64,000 bases of DNA. It comes from Gammaproteobacteria bacterium. Its GTDB lineage: Bacteria > Pseudomonadota > Gammaproteobacteria > Eutrophobiales > Eutrophobiaceae. Positions within the stretch are counted from its first letter, which is position 1; every line of letters starts with the position of its first letter. Positions 9,016 through 16,715 of this stretch are shown here, piece after piece. The notes under the pieces are model-generated. The model did no database searches. It saw only the letters and a list, made by a program, of their open reading frames with translations, and was not told where the DNA came from. The stretch lies in contig WLWS01000001.1 of NCBI GenBank assembly GCA_012103475.1, forward strand, positions 124,001 through 188,000. The letters are read 5' to 3'. The position numbers and the translations under genes are program-made.

Positions 9016-9873
9016 ATGAGTATGTATATTGGTATTGAGCGACAAGTCCGTATTCTTTTCCCTTCTGTCCTGTGTCTGGTTTTCGCATTAACAACATATA
9101 GCGTTGCTACTGGTGCTCACACCACCCGTGAGAAAAACCCCGATTTAAACGGCCTGTGGGCCAATGCATTGTTAACACCGGAAGATGAACGCTGGCGTAT
9201 AGAAGATATTGCCTGCGCCCGTACCGGGTGTTCTCTGGCGGGTTTTATCTATCTGCAGAGCCTGCTGAATGATGAGAAAAATGCAGAGCGCTCGGTTAAA
9301 GAATTGTTTTTTGATATGAGGGATTACGAAAAAGAATTTAACAAGGACATGCTGACACCTTTGGGACTGAAAAAACAGGCGGAGTATAAGCCTTCAGACG
9401 GTGCCGCACTTGATTGCAAACCAGATGGAGATAGTTTACGTCATCAGATTACAGCACCCGTGCCAATGCACATTGAACAGCTAGAAGACAGGATTATTAT
9501 TCGCTACGAATACTGGAATGCCGTCCGTACTGTGTATCTTGACGGGAGAAGCTATCCGGAGGGTACACCAGCAACAAGACTTGGACATTCTCTCGGCCGT
9601 TACGAAGGACAAACTCTTATTATTGAAACAACAAATGTCATACCAAATGTAACAGGCGTTCCGGGCGGTGGTGCTTTCGCTCCGAGTGCTGATACGAAAT
9701 TTGTCGAACGCTATACACTTAATCCTGAAGATAACAGGCTGGATCTTGAACTTACTATTGTTGATCCAGTCCACTTTCGTAAGCCCTATGGCAATCAGAG
9801 AAGTTATTTACCCGCTCCCTCTGACTGGGAACTGGATGAATTTGTTTGCGAAGCCATTACCGGAGAATATTGA
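9016..9873 (+). CDS. Uncharacterised exported protein, paralogue of the gene at 10347
   Basis: 285 residues with an N-terminal hydrophobic signal (about residues 12-34, ending near A-T-G-A-H). The mature part opens with N-P-D-L-N-G-L-W, holds a C-A-R-T-G-C pair near residue 75, and ends D-W-E-L-D-E-F-V-C-E-A-I-T-G-E. The last two thirds align closely with the protein at 10347-11135 (for example Y-E-Y-W-x-A-V-R-T-V-Y-L-D and R-L-G-H-S). I do not recognise a named enzyme family. Such proteins sit next to DUF6152 genes, as here (11 nt to the next start). A periplasmic role, possibly disulfide-stabilised, is all that can be inferred. Confidence 0.8.
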   Translation: MSMYIGIERQVRILFPSVLCLVFALTTYSVATGAHTTREKNPDLNGLWANALLTPEDERWRIEDIACARTGCSLAGFIYLQSLLNDEKNAERSVKELFFDMRDYEKEFNKDMLTPLGLKKQAEYKPSDGAALDCKPDGDSLRHQITAPVPMHIEQLEDRIIIRYEYWNAVRTVYLDGRSYPEGTPATRLGHSLGRYEGQTLIIETTNVIPNVTGVPGGGAFAPSADTKFVERYTLNPEDNRLDLELTIVDPVHFRKPYGNQRSYLPAPSDWELDEFVCEAITGEY

Positions 9874-9883
9874 GGAATTAACT

Positions 9884-10330
9884 ATGTTTAGAAGACAGCT
9901 TATCATTCTATTAACCAGTCTACTTTGCAGTTCACCAATCTGGTCTCACCATAGTCCGGCCTCACACTACGATATGGACAAGTCGGTCACTGTGAAAGGC
10001 GTGGTCACCAAGTTTCGCTTAATCAACCCTCATGCCCGCATCTATTTTGATGTCACCAGCGAATCGGGCGAAGTTCAGAAGTGGCTTGCTGAAGGAAATG
10101 CCTCGGCCATACTGAAAAGACGTGGCTGGACACGTAAGACCCTGCAGCCAGGTGATGTCATTACAATTTCCGGAAATCCAGCCAAAGACGGAGGTCCCAA
10201 GATGGACTGGAAATTGATTGTTCTTGAAGACGGCACGGAACTGCACGGTGGTAATACTGTTGCAGCTGAACGCGAAAGACAACTCGACGAGTTAGAAAAA
10301 CGCCGGCGTAAACAGAACAACAAAGAGTAA
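9884..10330 (+). CDS. DUF6152 family exported protein
   Basis: 148 residues with a cleavable signal peptide ending at about S-P-I-W-S, followed by the family hallmark H-H-S-P-A-S-H-Y-D and then a small beta domain with V-T-V-K-G-V-V-T-K-F and I-N-P-H-A-R-I-Y. A frame running back to 9668 overlaps the upstream gene. The ATG at 9884 has GAGG at 9872-9875, overlapping the preceding stop, and gives a proper signal peptide. The histidine-rich mature N-terminus could bind a metal, but that is a guess. It lies between two paralogous exported proteins in one plus-strand operon. The family function is not established. Confidence 0.87.
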   Translation: MFRRQLIILLTSLLCSSPIWSHHSPASHYDMDKSVTVKGVVTKFRLINPHARIYFDVTSESGEVQKWLAEGNASAILKRRGWTRKTLQPGDVITISGNPAKDGGPKMDWKLIVLEDGTELHGGNTVAAERERQLDELEKRRRKQNNKE

Positions 10331-10346
10331 ACCGTCGAAACATAAT

Positions 10347-11135
10347 ATGTCTGCCATGCGCTTAGCAATAACATTGTTGGCTATTTGTAATGTCTGCTCT
10401 GCACTCGCCGGACCACCTGATCTGCAGGGTGTCTGGAAAACAAGTTACGTCTCTCTCAACGACCCACGCTGGACTATTACCGATTTGGCCTGTAGCGGCT
10501 GGTGTTCAAAAATCGCCTACGAATATCTGGATGCCCTGTTGGCCAGACCTGAGAATAACGATCGCTCGATAAAGAAACTACTGACTGAAGCTCAGGTGCA
10601 TGGAAAACAACATCTAGACACTTTACTCACACCACTGGCCAAAAAAAAGCAGGCTGAATTCGATGTCAGCAAGGACCCGGCTGTAGACTGTGATCCGGAC
10701 GGTGATGGACTACGTCATCAAATCACTGCACCCTTACCAATCCGTATTGATCAATATGACGACAGAGTAGTCATTAATTACGAATACTGGAAAGCGGTTC
10801 GAACTGTCTACCTTGATGATAGAAAGCCTCCCGCCAATTCGAAACCAACTCGGCTTGGCCATTCAAACGGTCACTATGACGACTCGACCCTCATTATTGA
10901 AACAACACATATCCAACCGGCTCTGATCAGCTTACCCGGTGGTTACATTCGTCATAGTAGCGATGCGAAACTGATAGAGCGTTATACGCGTAATGGAGAT
11001 CGACTGGATCTGATTTGGGAAATTATTGATCCGATACACTTCAAACAACCATACATTGGTCTGAAAGCCTCCTTGCATGAACCTGACTGGGAACTGGATG
11101 AATTTGTGTGCGAGGCAATCACCGGCGAGTTTTAA
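10347..11135 (+). CDS. Uncharacterised exported protein, paralogue of the gene at 9016
   Basis: 262 residues with a signal peptide (about residues 4-21, ending C-S-A-L-A-G). The mature part starts P-P-D-L-Q-G-V-W, has Cys residues in L-A-C-S-G-W-C-S, and ends D-W-E-L-D-E-F-V-C-E-A-I-T-G-E-F, matching the gene at 9016 through most of its length. It is 16 nt downstream of the DUF6152 gene and ends 11 nt short of the convergent DUF6644-like gene. The repeated arrangement around DUF6152 suggests duplication of a working unit. No catalytic motif is recognisable. Confidence 0.8.
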   Translation: MSAMRLAITLLAICNVCSALAGPPDLQGVWKTSYVSLNDPRWTITDLACSGWCSKIAYEYLDALLARPENNDRSIKKLLTEAQVHGKQHLDTLLTPLAKKKQAEFDVSKDPAVDCDPDGDGLRHQITAPLPIRIDQYDDRVVINYEYWKAVRTVYLDDRKPPANSKPTRLGHSNGHYDDSTLIIETTHIQPALISLPGGYIRHSSDAKLIERYTRNGDRLDLIWEIIDPIHFKQPYIGLKASLHEPDWELDEFVCEAITGEF

Positions 11136-11146
11136 TTACAACGCTA

Positions 11147-11635
11147 CTACTCTTCCAGGTAGGGAATCATCCTGCCCATAATAATTACGCCAAACCAGAA
11201 CAGCAGGGACAGGACGGCGACCAGTTTTGCCAGTTTACTCGCATCGGCGCGTTCAGGATTGTTCATTGTTAAAGGATAGATTTGCAGTTTAAACCAAAGT
11301 GCATTGAGACCCGCCAGCATGACCAGCAGCATTTTCAGTCGAAAGGCAATGTTGGGGTAATAACGAAAGGGATCGGTGAAACAAAACAAAGTGCCGGTAA
11401 ACAGATTAAGACCAAAGCCGATCATTGAGATTGGCAGGAAACGGTATATGGCCTGATAGGACATCTCCCTGATGACACCAAGCAGTCGCAAATCGACCAC
11501 CATTAGCGAACCAATCAACAAACATAAGCCGAAAAAATGAAGTATTTCTGCACCGGGAAACAACCAGGAACTGTCCCGCATCATTTGGCCAAGCGCAGAA
11601 CTTTCCATCCAGCTGAGAATATCATTGATGCTCAC
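11147..11635 (-). CDS. DUF6644-like integral membrane protein (second copy)
   Basis: 162 residues, four predicted membrane helices. The N-terminus (W-M-E-S-S-A-L-G-Q-M-M-R-D-S) and the helix 2 start (V-D-L-R-L-L-G) match the adjacent copy at 11640-12110 (W-V-E-N-S-A-L-G-I-W-M; I-D-L-R-V-L-G), so the two are tandem paralogues. It starts 4 nt after its neighbour ends and is the last gene of the long minus-strand run. A histidine in helix 1 (E-I-L-H-F-F-G) is conserved with S-T-H-A-V-G in the other copy and could hold a heme or metal, but this is not shown. Family assignment is from memory of the family pattern. Confidence 0.78.
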   Translation of the reverse strand: MSINDILSWMESSALGQMMRDSSWLFPGAEILHFFGLCLLIGSLMVVDLRLLGVIREMSYQAIYRFLPISMIGFGLNLFTGTLFCFTDPFRYYPNIAFRLKMLLVMLAGLNALWFKLQIYPLTMNNPERADASKLAKLVAVLSLLFWFGVIIMGRMIPYLEE

Positions 11636-11639
11636 CAGC

Positions 11640-12110
11640 CTACTCCAGCTCTATGTAACCTATCAAACGGCCGGCGACAATCACTCCGATCCACAATAGC
11701 ATTGAAATTCGTGCGAGATTTTTTACCTTCGTAGTGTCGGTTGCCGCTCCGCCAGCTGCAGACAGATTTCCCCAAAGCAGGTACACGGATAAAACTCCCG
11801 CCACCATGAGTCCTATCTTCGTCCAGAAAACCGTGTGATACAAAAACTTCGCAGGATCGGAGGCAAACAAGGCAACACCGGAAGCGAAATTTAAAAAGAC
11901 TCCAAACCAGGTTACCCAGAACATATTTTTGAAAGAAGGCAGTGGCGCATCCCCCGCGTAACCCAATACGCGCAAATCGATCATCAGCACCGTACCAACA
12001 ACAATGGACATGCCCACGGCATGCGTGGAGAGCACAATCGGATAGCCCCAGATAGAATCGATCATCCAGATTCCCAGCGCACTGTTTTCTACCCAACTTA
12101 CGAATTCCAA
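11640..12110 (-). CDS. DUF6644-like integral membrane protein (first copy)
   Basis: 156 residues with four predicted membrane helices. It shares the S-A-L-G motif, a conserved helix 1 histidine and the D-L-R-V-L-G turn with the copy downstream. Only 3 nt separate it from the upstream membrane-anchored protein and 4 nt from the second copy. DUF6644-type proteins recur near DUF6152 proteins; both are present here but on opposite strands. Function unknown; a membrane subunit binding a cofactor or moving a small molecule would fit. Confidence 0.8.
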   Translation of the reverse strand: MEFVSWVENSALGIWMIDSIWGYPIVLSTHAVGMSIVVGTVLMIDLRVLGYAGDAPLPSFKNMFWVTWFGVFLNFASGVALFASDPAKFLYHTVFWTKIGLMVAGVLSVYLLWGNLSAAGGAATDTTKVKNLARISMLLWIGVIVAGRLIGYIELE

Positions 12111-12113
12111 AAT

Positions 12114-12788
12114 TTATTCCGCCTCTGCCTTCATATCGATTTCGATTATTTCATCATAATATCCGCTCACGCCCAATTGAACCGTGACGGGCTTGCCGGC
12201 AATATTCAACCAGTACCAGCCATGCTGACCTGAGTAAGGGGCAACTATACTACCATGATCGGACTTACCCTCTCCCTCAGCATAACGAGTAAAAAAATTC
12301 GGATCACCTGTGTCCTGATGCGCATGAAAGTCAAAATACAACTCAGCATCTGCTTCCCAAAAGTAAAGCAGCACATCGCCCTCCTCCATCAGAGCCTTAT
12401 ATTCCACCTGTTCATCTGTATCAATTTTGATCTCGATCAATTGACCTTTGTAATGTTGCTCATGCTGGCGAATATTGGCACCGTCGACAAAAGGTTGGGG
12501 CTCGCCGAATTCATTGACTACCGCCTTACTTTTTATCGGATCAATACGTATATACAAAGCGTCTTCGTTCGATACGGGTTCTACCGGAGCTAACACTAGA
12601 GGTATCTCGTCTACAACTTCCGGCTCCGACAACTTGTCCACTCCGGTGAGTGCACCAAAGCCCGTTGGATCTTCACCCTTTTCAGCAGGCAAGACGATCA
12701 ACATTGCCAACCCCACGCCCAGTAACATGGCGACAAGTAAACTAAGAACTAGTTGTCGGGTACTGAGAGAGGGCTGTGGTGTGGACAT
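12114..12788 (-). CDS. Membrane-anchored periplasmic protein of unknown function
   Basis: 224 residues. One N-terminal membrane anchor (about residues 13-33, rich in Leu/Val/Ala) precedes an acidic linker and a beta-rich domain. The domain ends with G-Q-H-G-W-Y-W-L-N-I-A-G-K-P-V-T-V-Q-L, a pattern I associate with proteins annotated as transmembrane anchor proteins next to HupE/UreJ-like genes. That neighbour is present here, 15 nt upstream. Histidines and acidic residues in F-D-F-H-A-H-Q-D could bind a cation. No enzymatic motif is visible, so a periplasmic accessory to the HupE-like protein is inferred. Confidence 0.78.
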   Translation of the reverse strand: MSTPQPSLSTRQLVLSLLVAMLLGVGLAMLIVLPAEKGEDPTGFGALTGVDKLSEPEVVDEIPLVLAPVEPVSNEDALYIRIDPIKSKAVVNEFGEPQPFVDGANIRQHEQHYKGQLIEIKIDTDEQVEYKALMEEGDVLLYFWEADAELYFDFHAHQDTGDPNFFTRYAEGEGKSDHGSIVAPYSGQHGWYWLNIAGKPVTVQLGVSGYYDEIIEIDMKAEAE

Positions 12789-12803
12789 AAAATCTCCGTT
12801 TTT

Positions 12804-13493
12804 CTAAGACGAAAAGTAAAGTGACAGCTGATAGGCAGTCAGAGCAAACCCACCTGTCATGATTAGAAAATTTATACTGATACCAACCATTGTTGTGCTT
12901 GTAAAGCGTTGAATCAGTTTCAATAATAAAAGCAAGTACATCAGAGCTAGCAGCTGCCCGATTTCGACACCAAGGTTAAATGAGAGCAGATTAGCAAACA
13001 GGCCTTGCTCTGATAGTTGCAGTTCCTGCAGTTTTGTCGCCAGCCCAAGACCATGAAATAAACCGAAGATGAATACCGCGCTTCGGTTGTTGGCCTTGAC
13101 CCCAAACAATCTTTCAAAACCACCAAGATTATCAAAGGCCTTATAAATCACGGACACACCTATTATCGCATCAATAATATAGACGTTAACATGAAGGTCC
13201 ATCAATACTCCGGCTATCAGGGTAATACTATGGCCGAGTGCAAACAGACTGACGTACAGGGCAACCGTTCTGAGATTACTTAAATAAAAAATGACACCAA
13301 ACAGGAAGAGGATATGATCATAACCGGTGACCATGTGCTTGGCACCGAGGTAGAGATAAACGACAAAGTGAAAACCTTCTGCATCGTTTAGAAAACGGGC
13401 ATCAGCACCGCTGACACCATGAGCACTAACACCCGCCGCAATCAGAAAGAGTAACAATCCTGCAAGGACAGCAGGTGTTCTGTAATTCAACAA
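12804..13493 (-). CDS. HupE/UreJ-like membrane protein
   Basis: 229 residues with an N-terminal signal or first helix and about six membrane segments. HupE/UreJ_2 family features are visible: K-H-M-V-T-G-Y-D-H-I-L-F-L, F-A-L-G-H-S-I-T-L and F-G-L-F-H-G-L-G-L-A. The His/Asp residues in these segments resemble those used by nickel/cobalt carriers of the broader group. The start appears to be TTG at 13493, giving a good signal segment; I see no ATG that would keep it, and no strong ribosome binding site. It lies 7 nt after the class V PLP gene. A metal or small-solute permease is plausible; neither hydrogenase nor urease genes are nearby. Confidence 0.85.
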   Translation of the reverse strand: MLNYRTPAVLAGLLLFLIAAGVSAHGVSGADARFLNDAEGFHFVVYLYLGAKHMVTGYDHILFLFGVIFYLSNLRTVALYVSLFALGHSITLIAGVLMDLHVNVYIIDAIIGVSVIYKAFDNLGGFERLFGVKANNRSAVFIFGLFHGLGLATKLQELQLSEQGLFANLLSFNLGVEIGQLLALMYLLLLLKLIQRFTSTTMVGISINFLIMTGGFALTAYQLSLYFSS

Positions 13494-13500
13494 GACTTAG

Positions 13501-14715
13501 TTAAATCCAGCCAGCGCTAAGTTTAAGAAACTCATCGATTTCTGATTCATTATTATAAAGAGCCAGACCAACTCTTAAATAAGTCTGCTTATCACTGATA
13601 CTAATATAAACCCCGGCTTTTTCCAGCATCTGCTTTATTTCCTTACCACTGCGTCCGTGTTGAAAACTAACAATTGAAGAAGCCGTAGACAATGGAGTAT
13701 TCAGCTCAAAGCCCTGAGCTCGTAGTCCACGGTTCAATTTGTCTGCGAGTCGGACAGTGTGCGCTTCAATGTTAGCTACTCCAACATAAAGAATATAGTT
13801 TAGAGCAGCATTAAGATAATAAACGGAATCGAAGGAAAGCGTAGCGTACTGAAATTTACGCCCGTCCGTGTGAAGTTCAAACTGATGATCTTCCAGAGCC
13901 TTATCCACCTGAAACCAGCCTGCCCGATCCGGTTTGATCATCGGCATTAAATCTTCACGGACATAAAAACCGGCAAGCCCATAGCCGGCGAGTAAACCTT
14001 TGTACGAACCGCTGGCCAGAAAATCGATATCAGCAAGTTTCACATCAATATCAAGAATACCAATACCCTGGATCGCATCTACATAAAGATAGCCTTTTTG
14101 TGCGTGGACGAGATCAGCCAGTGCCTTTAAATCATGCCGGTAACCGTTGTAATGGGATATCCATGAAACGGATATTAATTTTGTTCGCTTATTTACCAGA
14201 GCTGCAAATTTTTCTACGGGCGCCGCTCCTTGTGTGTGTTTGACAATACGTACATCAATACCACGTTCTTCTTTCAATTTCTGGTAGAGCACATAACTAC
14301 TGCGATAATGAAGATCATCAATCACTACGTTATCGCCGGGTTTTAAATCCAGTGACCCTGTGACGATATTCTCGCCATCGCTGGTAGCATAAAGTAAACC
14401 GACCTCCTCTTTTCTGCCGCCTATCATCGTCGCAAAACGCTGTCGGACTATGACTGATTCAGCGATCATCTCCGGTACGTTGGCTGGCCTGTAAGCTTTG
14501 ATTGCAATGAACTGCTGTGCGGCCTTAATAGCCTGACGTGGTGACAGGGATGTATAGGCTGAATCAAAAAAGATCGTATTTTCAACTGCCGGGAAATCCG
14601 CGCGAACACCAAGCGGATCATCTTTAGTAATCGCTGAGTTTACGGCTGAAGCGCTCGCTAACAGGGCTGAGCTAGCGCTAGCGGCTCCAATAAATTCACG
14701 ACGAGTGAATGTCAT
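13501..14715 (-). CDS. Tat-exported class V PLP-dependent aminotransferase/epimerase-like enzyme
   Basis: 404 residues. The N-terminus has a twin-arginine signal (T-R-R-E-F-I-G followed by an Ala/Ser-rich stretch), so the enzyme probably works in the periplasm. The class V fold is shown by V-D-A-I-Q-G-I-G (PLP aspartate) and S-G-S-Y-K-G-L-L-A-G-Y-G (Schiff-base lysine). Cysteine desulfurases, isopenicillin N epimerase and related enzymes share this fold; none can be chosen from sequence alone. AGAGGAG precedes the ATG at 14715, supporting the start. It lies 17 nt after the C45 acyltransferase gene. Export of a PLP enzyme is unusual, since PLP must be inserted before Tat transport. Confidence 0.87.
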   Translation of the reverse strand: MTFTRREFIGAASASSALLASASAVNSAITKDDPLGVRADFPAVENTIFFDSAYTSLSPRQAIKAAQQFIAIKAYRPANVPEMIAESVIVRQRFATMIGGRKEEVGLLYATSDGENIVTGSLDLKPGDNVVIDDLHYRSSYVLYQKLKEERGIDVRIVKHTQGAAPVEKFAALVNKRTKLISVSWISHYNGYRHDLKALADLVHAQKGYLYVDAIQGIGILDIDVKLADIDFLASGSYKGLLAGYGLAGFYVREDLMPMIKPDRAGWFQVDKALEDHQFELHTDGRKFQYATLSFDSVYYLNAALNYILYVGVANIEAHTVRLADKLNRGLRAQGFELNTPLSTASSIVSFQHGRSGKEIKQMLEKAGVYISISDKQTYLRVGLALYNNESEIDEFLKLSAGWI

Positions 14716-14732
14716 AACAAATTCTCCTCTAG

Positions 14733-15752
14733 CTACTGATAAAGCTGGAACCTGCTTCTGTTAGTGGGGCCTTTTTGCGCATAAAATCGCCGCATCGGCA
14801 AATCCATAATGACCGTGGCGCAAGTACCCACATCGAGTCCGCCGAGCGCTTCTTCTGCATGATAGCTGGCTTGAATTGAATCATTGCCCTTACTATCGTC
14901 CAGCAATATTTTCTCCATCTGCTCTCGATCAAAACCATCGCTTGCCCGCAAATGTCGCTGAGCACAGGATAGTCGTTCTGCAGACGTCGATAATATCGCA
15001 CTTTCAATTGACCTACCAATACAATGGTTTGTATGTACGAGCACACCATTAGTTGCTGCTAGTTCAGAGCATTTGCCTTCGGCGAATTCCATTCCAAAAC
15101 ACTGACCATTCGCATCACCAACAAGAAAGTGACTCGACTTACCCATGCCAGACCCGGCAATTTTTTTGCGCGCCTGCTCCAGATCAGCACACTGGAGCAG
15201 AGCTCTTAACAGAATATGCACGGGCACCCCATCGAGCTCATTGTCGGAGGCGAGAAAGTTGAGAGACACACCCAGTCCTGAATTATTCAGACCTATTTTC
15301 GCCAGCATGCCCGGTTCAGTCAGCGTAATAATGTAGCGACCATCTTCAAACTCGTAATGCATGATTACGATCAATTCTTCAAGCTCACGAATCCAGTCCC
15401 AGGTTTGTCCCTGTAAAGCACTGTCCTGAAAATAGAGCGAGGTACACTCTGCAATCGGCGCATTCAAAATTTCGGTCCGCGCGTTGAGCAGATATATTTT
15501 CCAGGCATCTATTTCCGCCGCCTCAGCGATTGCCTCAATCTCAATGGTAAATTGGTTATCGAACTCATCAATCAAGCCGACTACCTGATCGGCGCGTTGG
15601 CGAATTTGCTCTGTACTCAGTGCGCTATTATGAAAAATAGCCTGTTCATAGAATTGGTAGCTTGAATGAATACGGTCTTTAAGCTGCTGTCCGTGAGCAA
15701 GTCCACGTTCTCTCGCATCACCACTACAGACTATGTAGGGTAAGTCTGCCAT
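14733..15752 (-). CDS. C45-family Ntn hydrolase (acyl-CoA:6-aminopenicillanic-acid acyltransferase-like)
   Basis: 339 residues. The pattern N-A-R-T-E-I followed by A-E-C-T-S-L-Y places the expected autoproteolytic nucleophile at Cys103; self-cleavage before it would give a short alpha and a longer beta chain, as in isopenicillin N acyltransferase. Q-T-W-D-W and H-T-N-H-C are further family motifs. These enzymes move or hydrolyse acyl groups on amides. No signal peptide is seen, so it is probably cytoplasmic. The start overlaps the deacetylase stop by one base (TGATG). Next to a class V enzyme of the isopenicillin-N-epimerase superfamily it may act on an N-acyl amino acid or lactam; that is inference. 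Confidence 0.88.
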   Translation of the reverse strand: MADLPYIVCSGDARERGLAHGQQLKDRIHSSYQFYEQAIFHNSALSTEQIRQRADQVVGLIDEFDNQFTIEIEAIAEAAEIDAWKIYLLNARTEILNAPIAECTSLYFQDSALQGQTWDWIRELEELIVIMHYEFEDGRYIITLTEPGMLAKIGLNNSGLGVSLNFLASDNELDGVPVHILLRALLQCADLEQARKKIAGSGMGKSSHFLVGDANGQCFGMEFAEGKCSELAATNGVLVHTNHCIGRSIESAILSTSAERLSCAQRHLRASDGFDREQMEKILLDDSKGNDSIQASYHAEEALGGLDVGTCATVIMDLPMRRFYAQKGPTNRSRFQLYQ

Positions 15753-16642
15753 CAGGGCTTTATCGCTGACTCTCCACTGAGCTCCGGATTGACAAGCTTC
15801 CAGTCCTCAACAGGGTTAGCGGCTTTCCAGCGCTGGGCGTAATCGCCCATAACTTCGAACTTCGCACCATGTTCGTTAAAGTACTGTAACAAACGTTCCA
15901 GCATCAGCATGCGATTACCACGTCCAATAGTCTGCGGGTGTAGTGTCAGTGTGAACAGTCCAGCAGGACAATTCTGCTTTGCAAAATCGAAATCACCGCG
16001 CCACATCTCTTCTACCGCTGAGGGCGCTTTGAGACCTTCATTCAAGCCCATCACAAACTCGGACAATGGAAAATCATCCAGCCCCCAATAAACCGGTAAC
16101 TCGACCAGCTCAGTCACCGATCCGAAGCGATAAGCTGAGTCTGTGTCCCATTCATCACCAGAGCGCAAGTAATAAGGATAGAAATCATGTCCCATGCAAC
16201 TTGAGTCATAGTCAAAACCATATTCAATCAGGAGATCGACGGTTCGTTCACTGAAATCCCATGCAGGTGAACGATAGCCGGAGGGTCTGACACCGACAAC
16301 TTTTTGTAAGGCCTCCAACCCCTGATCGAGCAGGTTCCGTTCACCTGCTTCATCGAAGTCGGCGGGGTTTTCATGCACCCAACCATGATGAACAATTTCA
16401 TGACCACGCGCGAATATGTCTTGTACCAGACCGGGATAGGCATAAGCGGTGTGACCGGGCACGGCGAAACTTGAACGCACCATGTAACGATCCAGTAGAT
16501 CCAGAATTCGTGGAATGGCAACGGCGCCAAACTGACCACGCGATATCATGCTCGGGTTTCTGGATTTTGCAGAACCAATCCAGCTGGACATACCATCGAA
16601 ATCAAAAGTGATACAGCAACTCAGCTTTTCAGAGTCAGTCAT
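15752..16642 (-). CDS. Polysaccharide-deacetylase-fold amidohydrolase (PuuE-like)
   Basis: 296 residues of the NodB/CE4 fold. The metal triad is visible as T-F-D-F-D-G near the N-terminus and H-H-G-W-V-H, with the G-Y-R-S-P-A-W-D motif after it. No signal peptide is present and the sequence resembles the cytosolic PuuE-type branch (allantoinase or imide hydrolase relatives) more than cell-wall chitin deacetylases. A ring-opening or N-deacylating amidohydrolase is therefore likely. It overlaps the C45 gene by one base; 73 nt separate it from the PQQ dehydrogenase upstream. The substrate is unknown. Confidence 0.87.
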   Translation of the reverse strand: MTDSEKLSCCITFDFDGMSSWIGSAKSRNPSMISRGQFGAVAIPRILDLLDRYMVRSSFAVPGHTAYAYPGLVQDIFARGHEIVHHGWVHENPADFDEAGERNLLDQGLEALQKVVGVRPSGYRSPAWDFSERTVDLLIEYGFDYDSSCMGHDFYPYYLRSGDEWDTDSAYRFGSVTELVELPVYWGLDDFPLSEFVMGLNEGLKAPSAVEEMWRGDFDFAKQNCPAGLFTLTLHPQTIGRGNRMLMLERLLQYFNEHGAKFEVMGDYAQRWKAANPVEDWKLVNPELSGESAIKP

Positions 16643-16715
16643 TTTATAAGTCGTTTATTTAAAACAGTCGGGTCAAAGATAATAGCTAAAAAACGCTGAG
16701 AATTGCGGCGCTTTC

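Noticed and set aside
11632-12096. Cysteine-rich reading frame on the minus strand
   Set aside because: It lies wholly within the DUF6644-like gene in another frame, with no family similarity or ribosome binding site.
12804-13493. HupE-like protein as part of a hydrogenase or urease locus
   Set aside because: No hydrogenase, urease or nickel-chaperone gene is present in the window; only the membrane protein family is shared.
13501-16642. A beta-lactam biosynthesis cluster
   Set aside because: The acyltransferase-like and epimerase-fold proteins are only superfamily relatives, and no ACV synthetase, isopenicillin N synthase or expandase gene is present.
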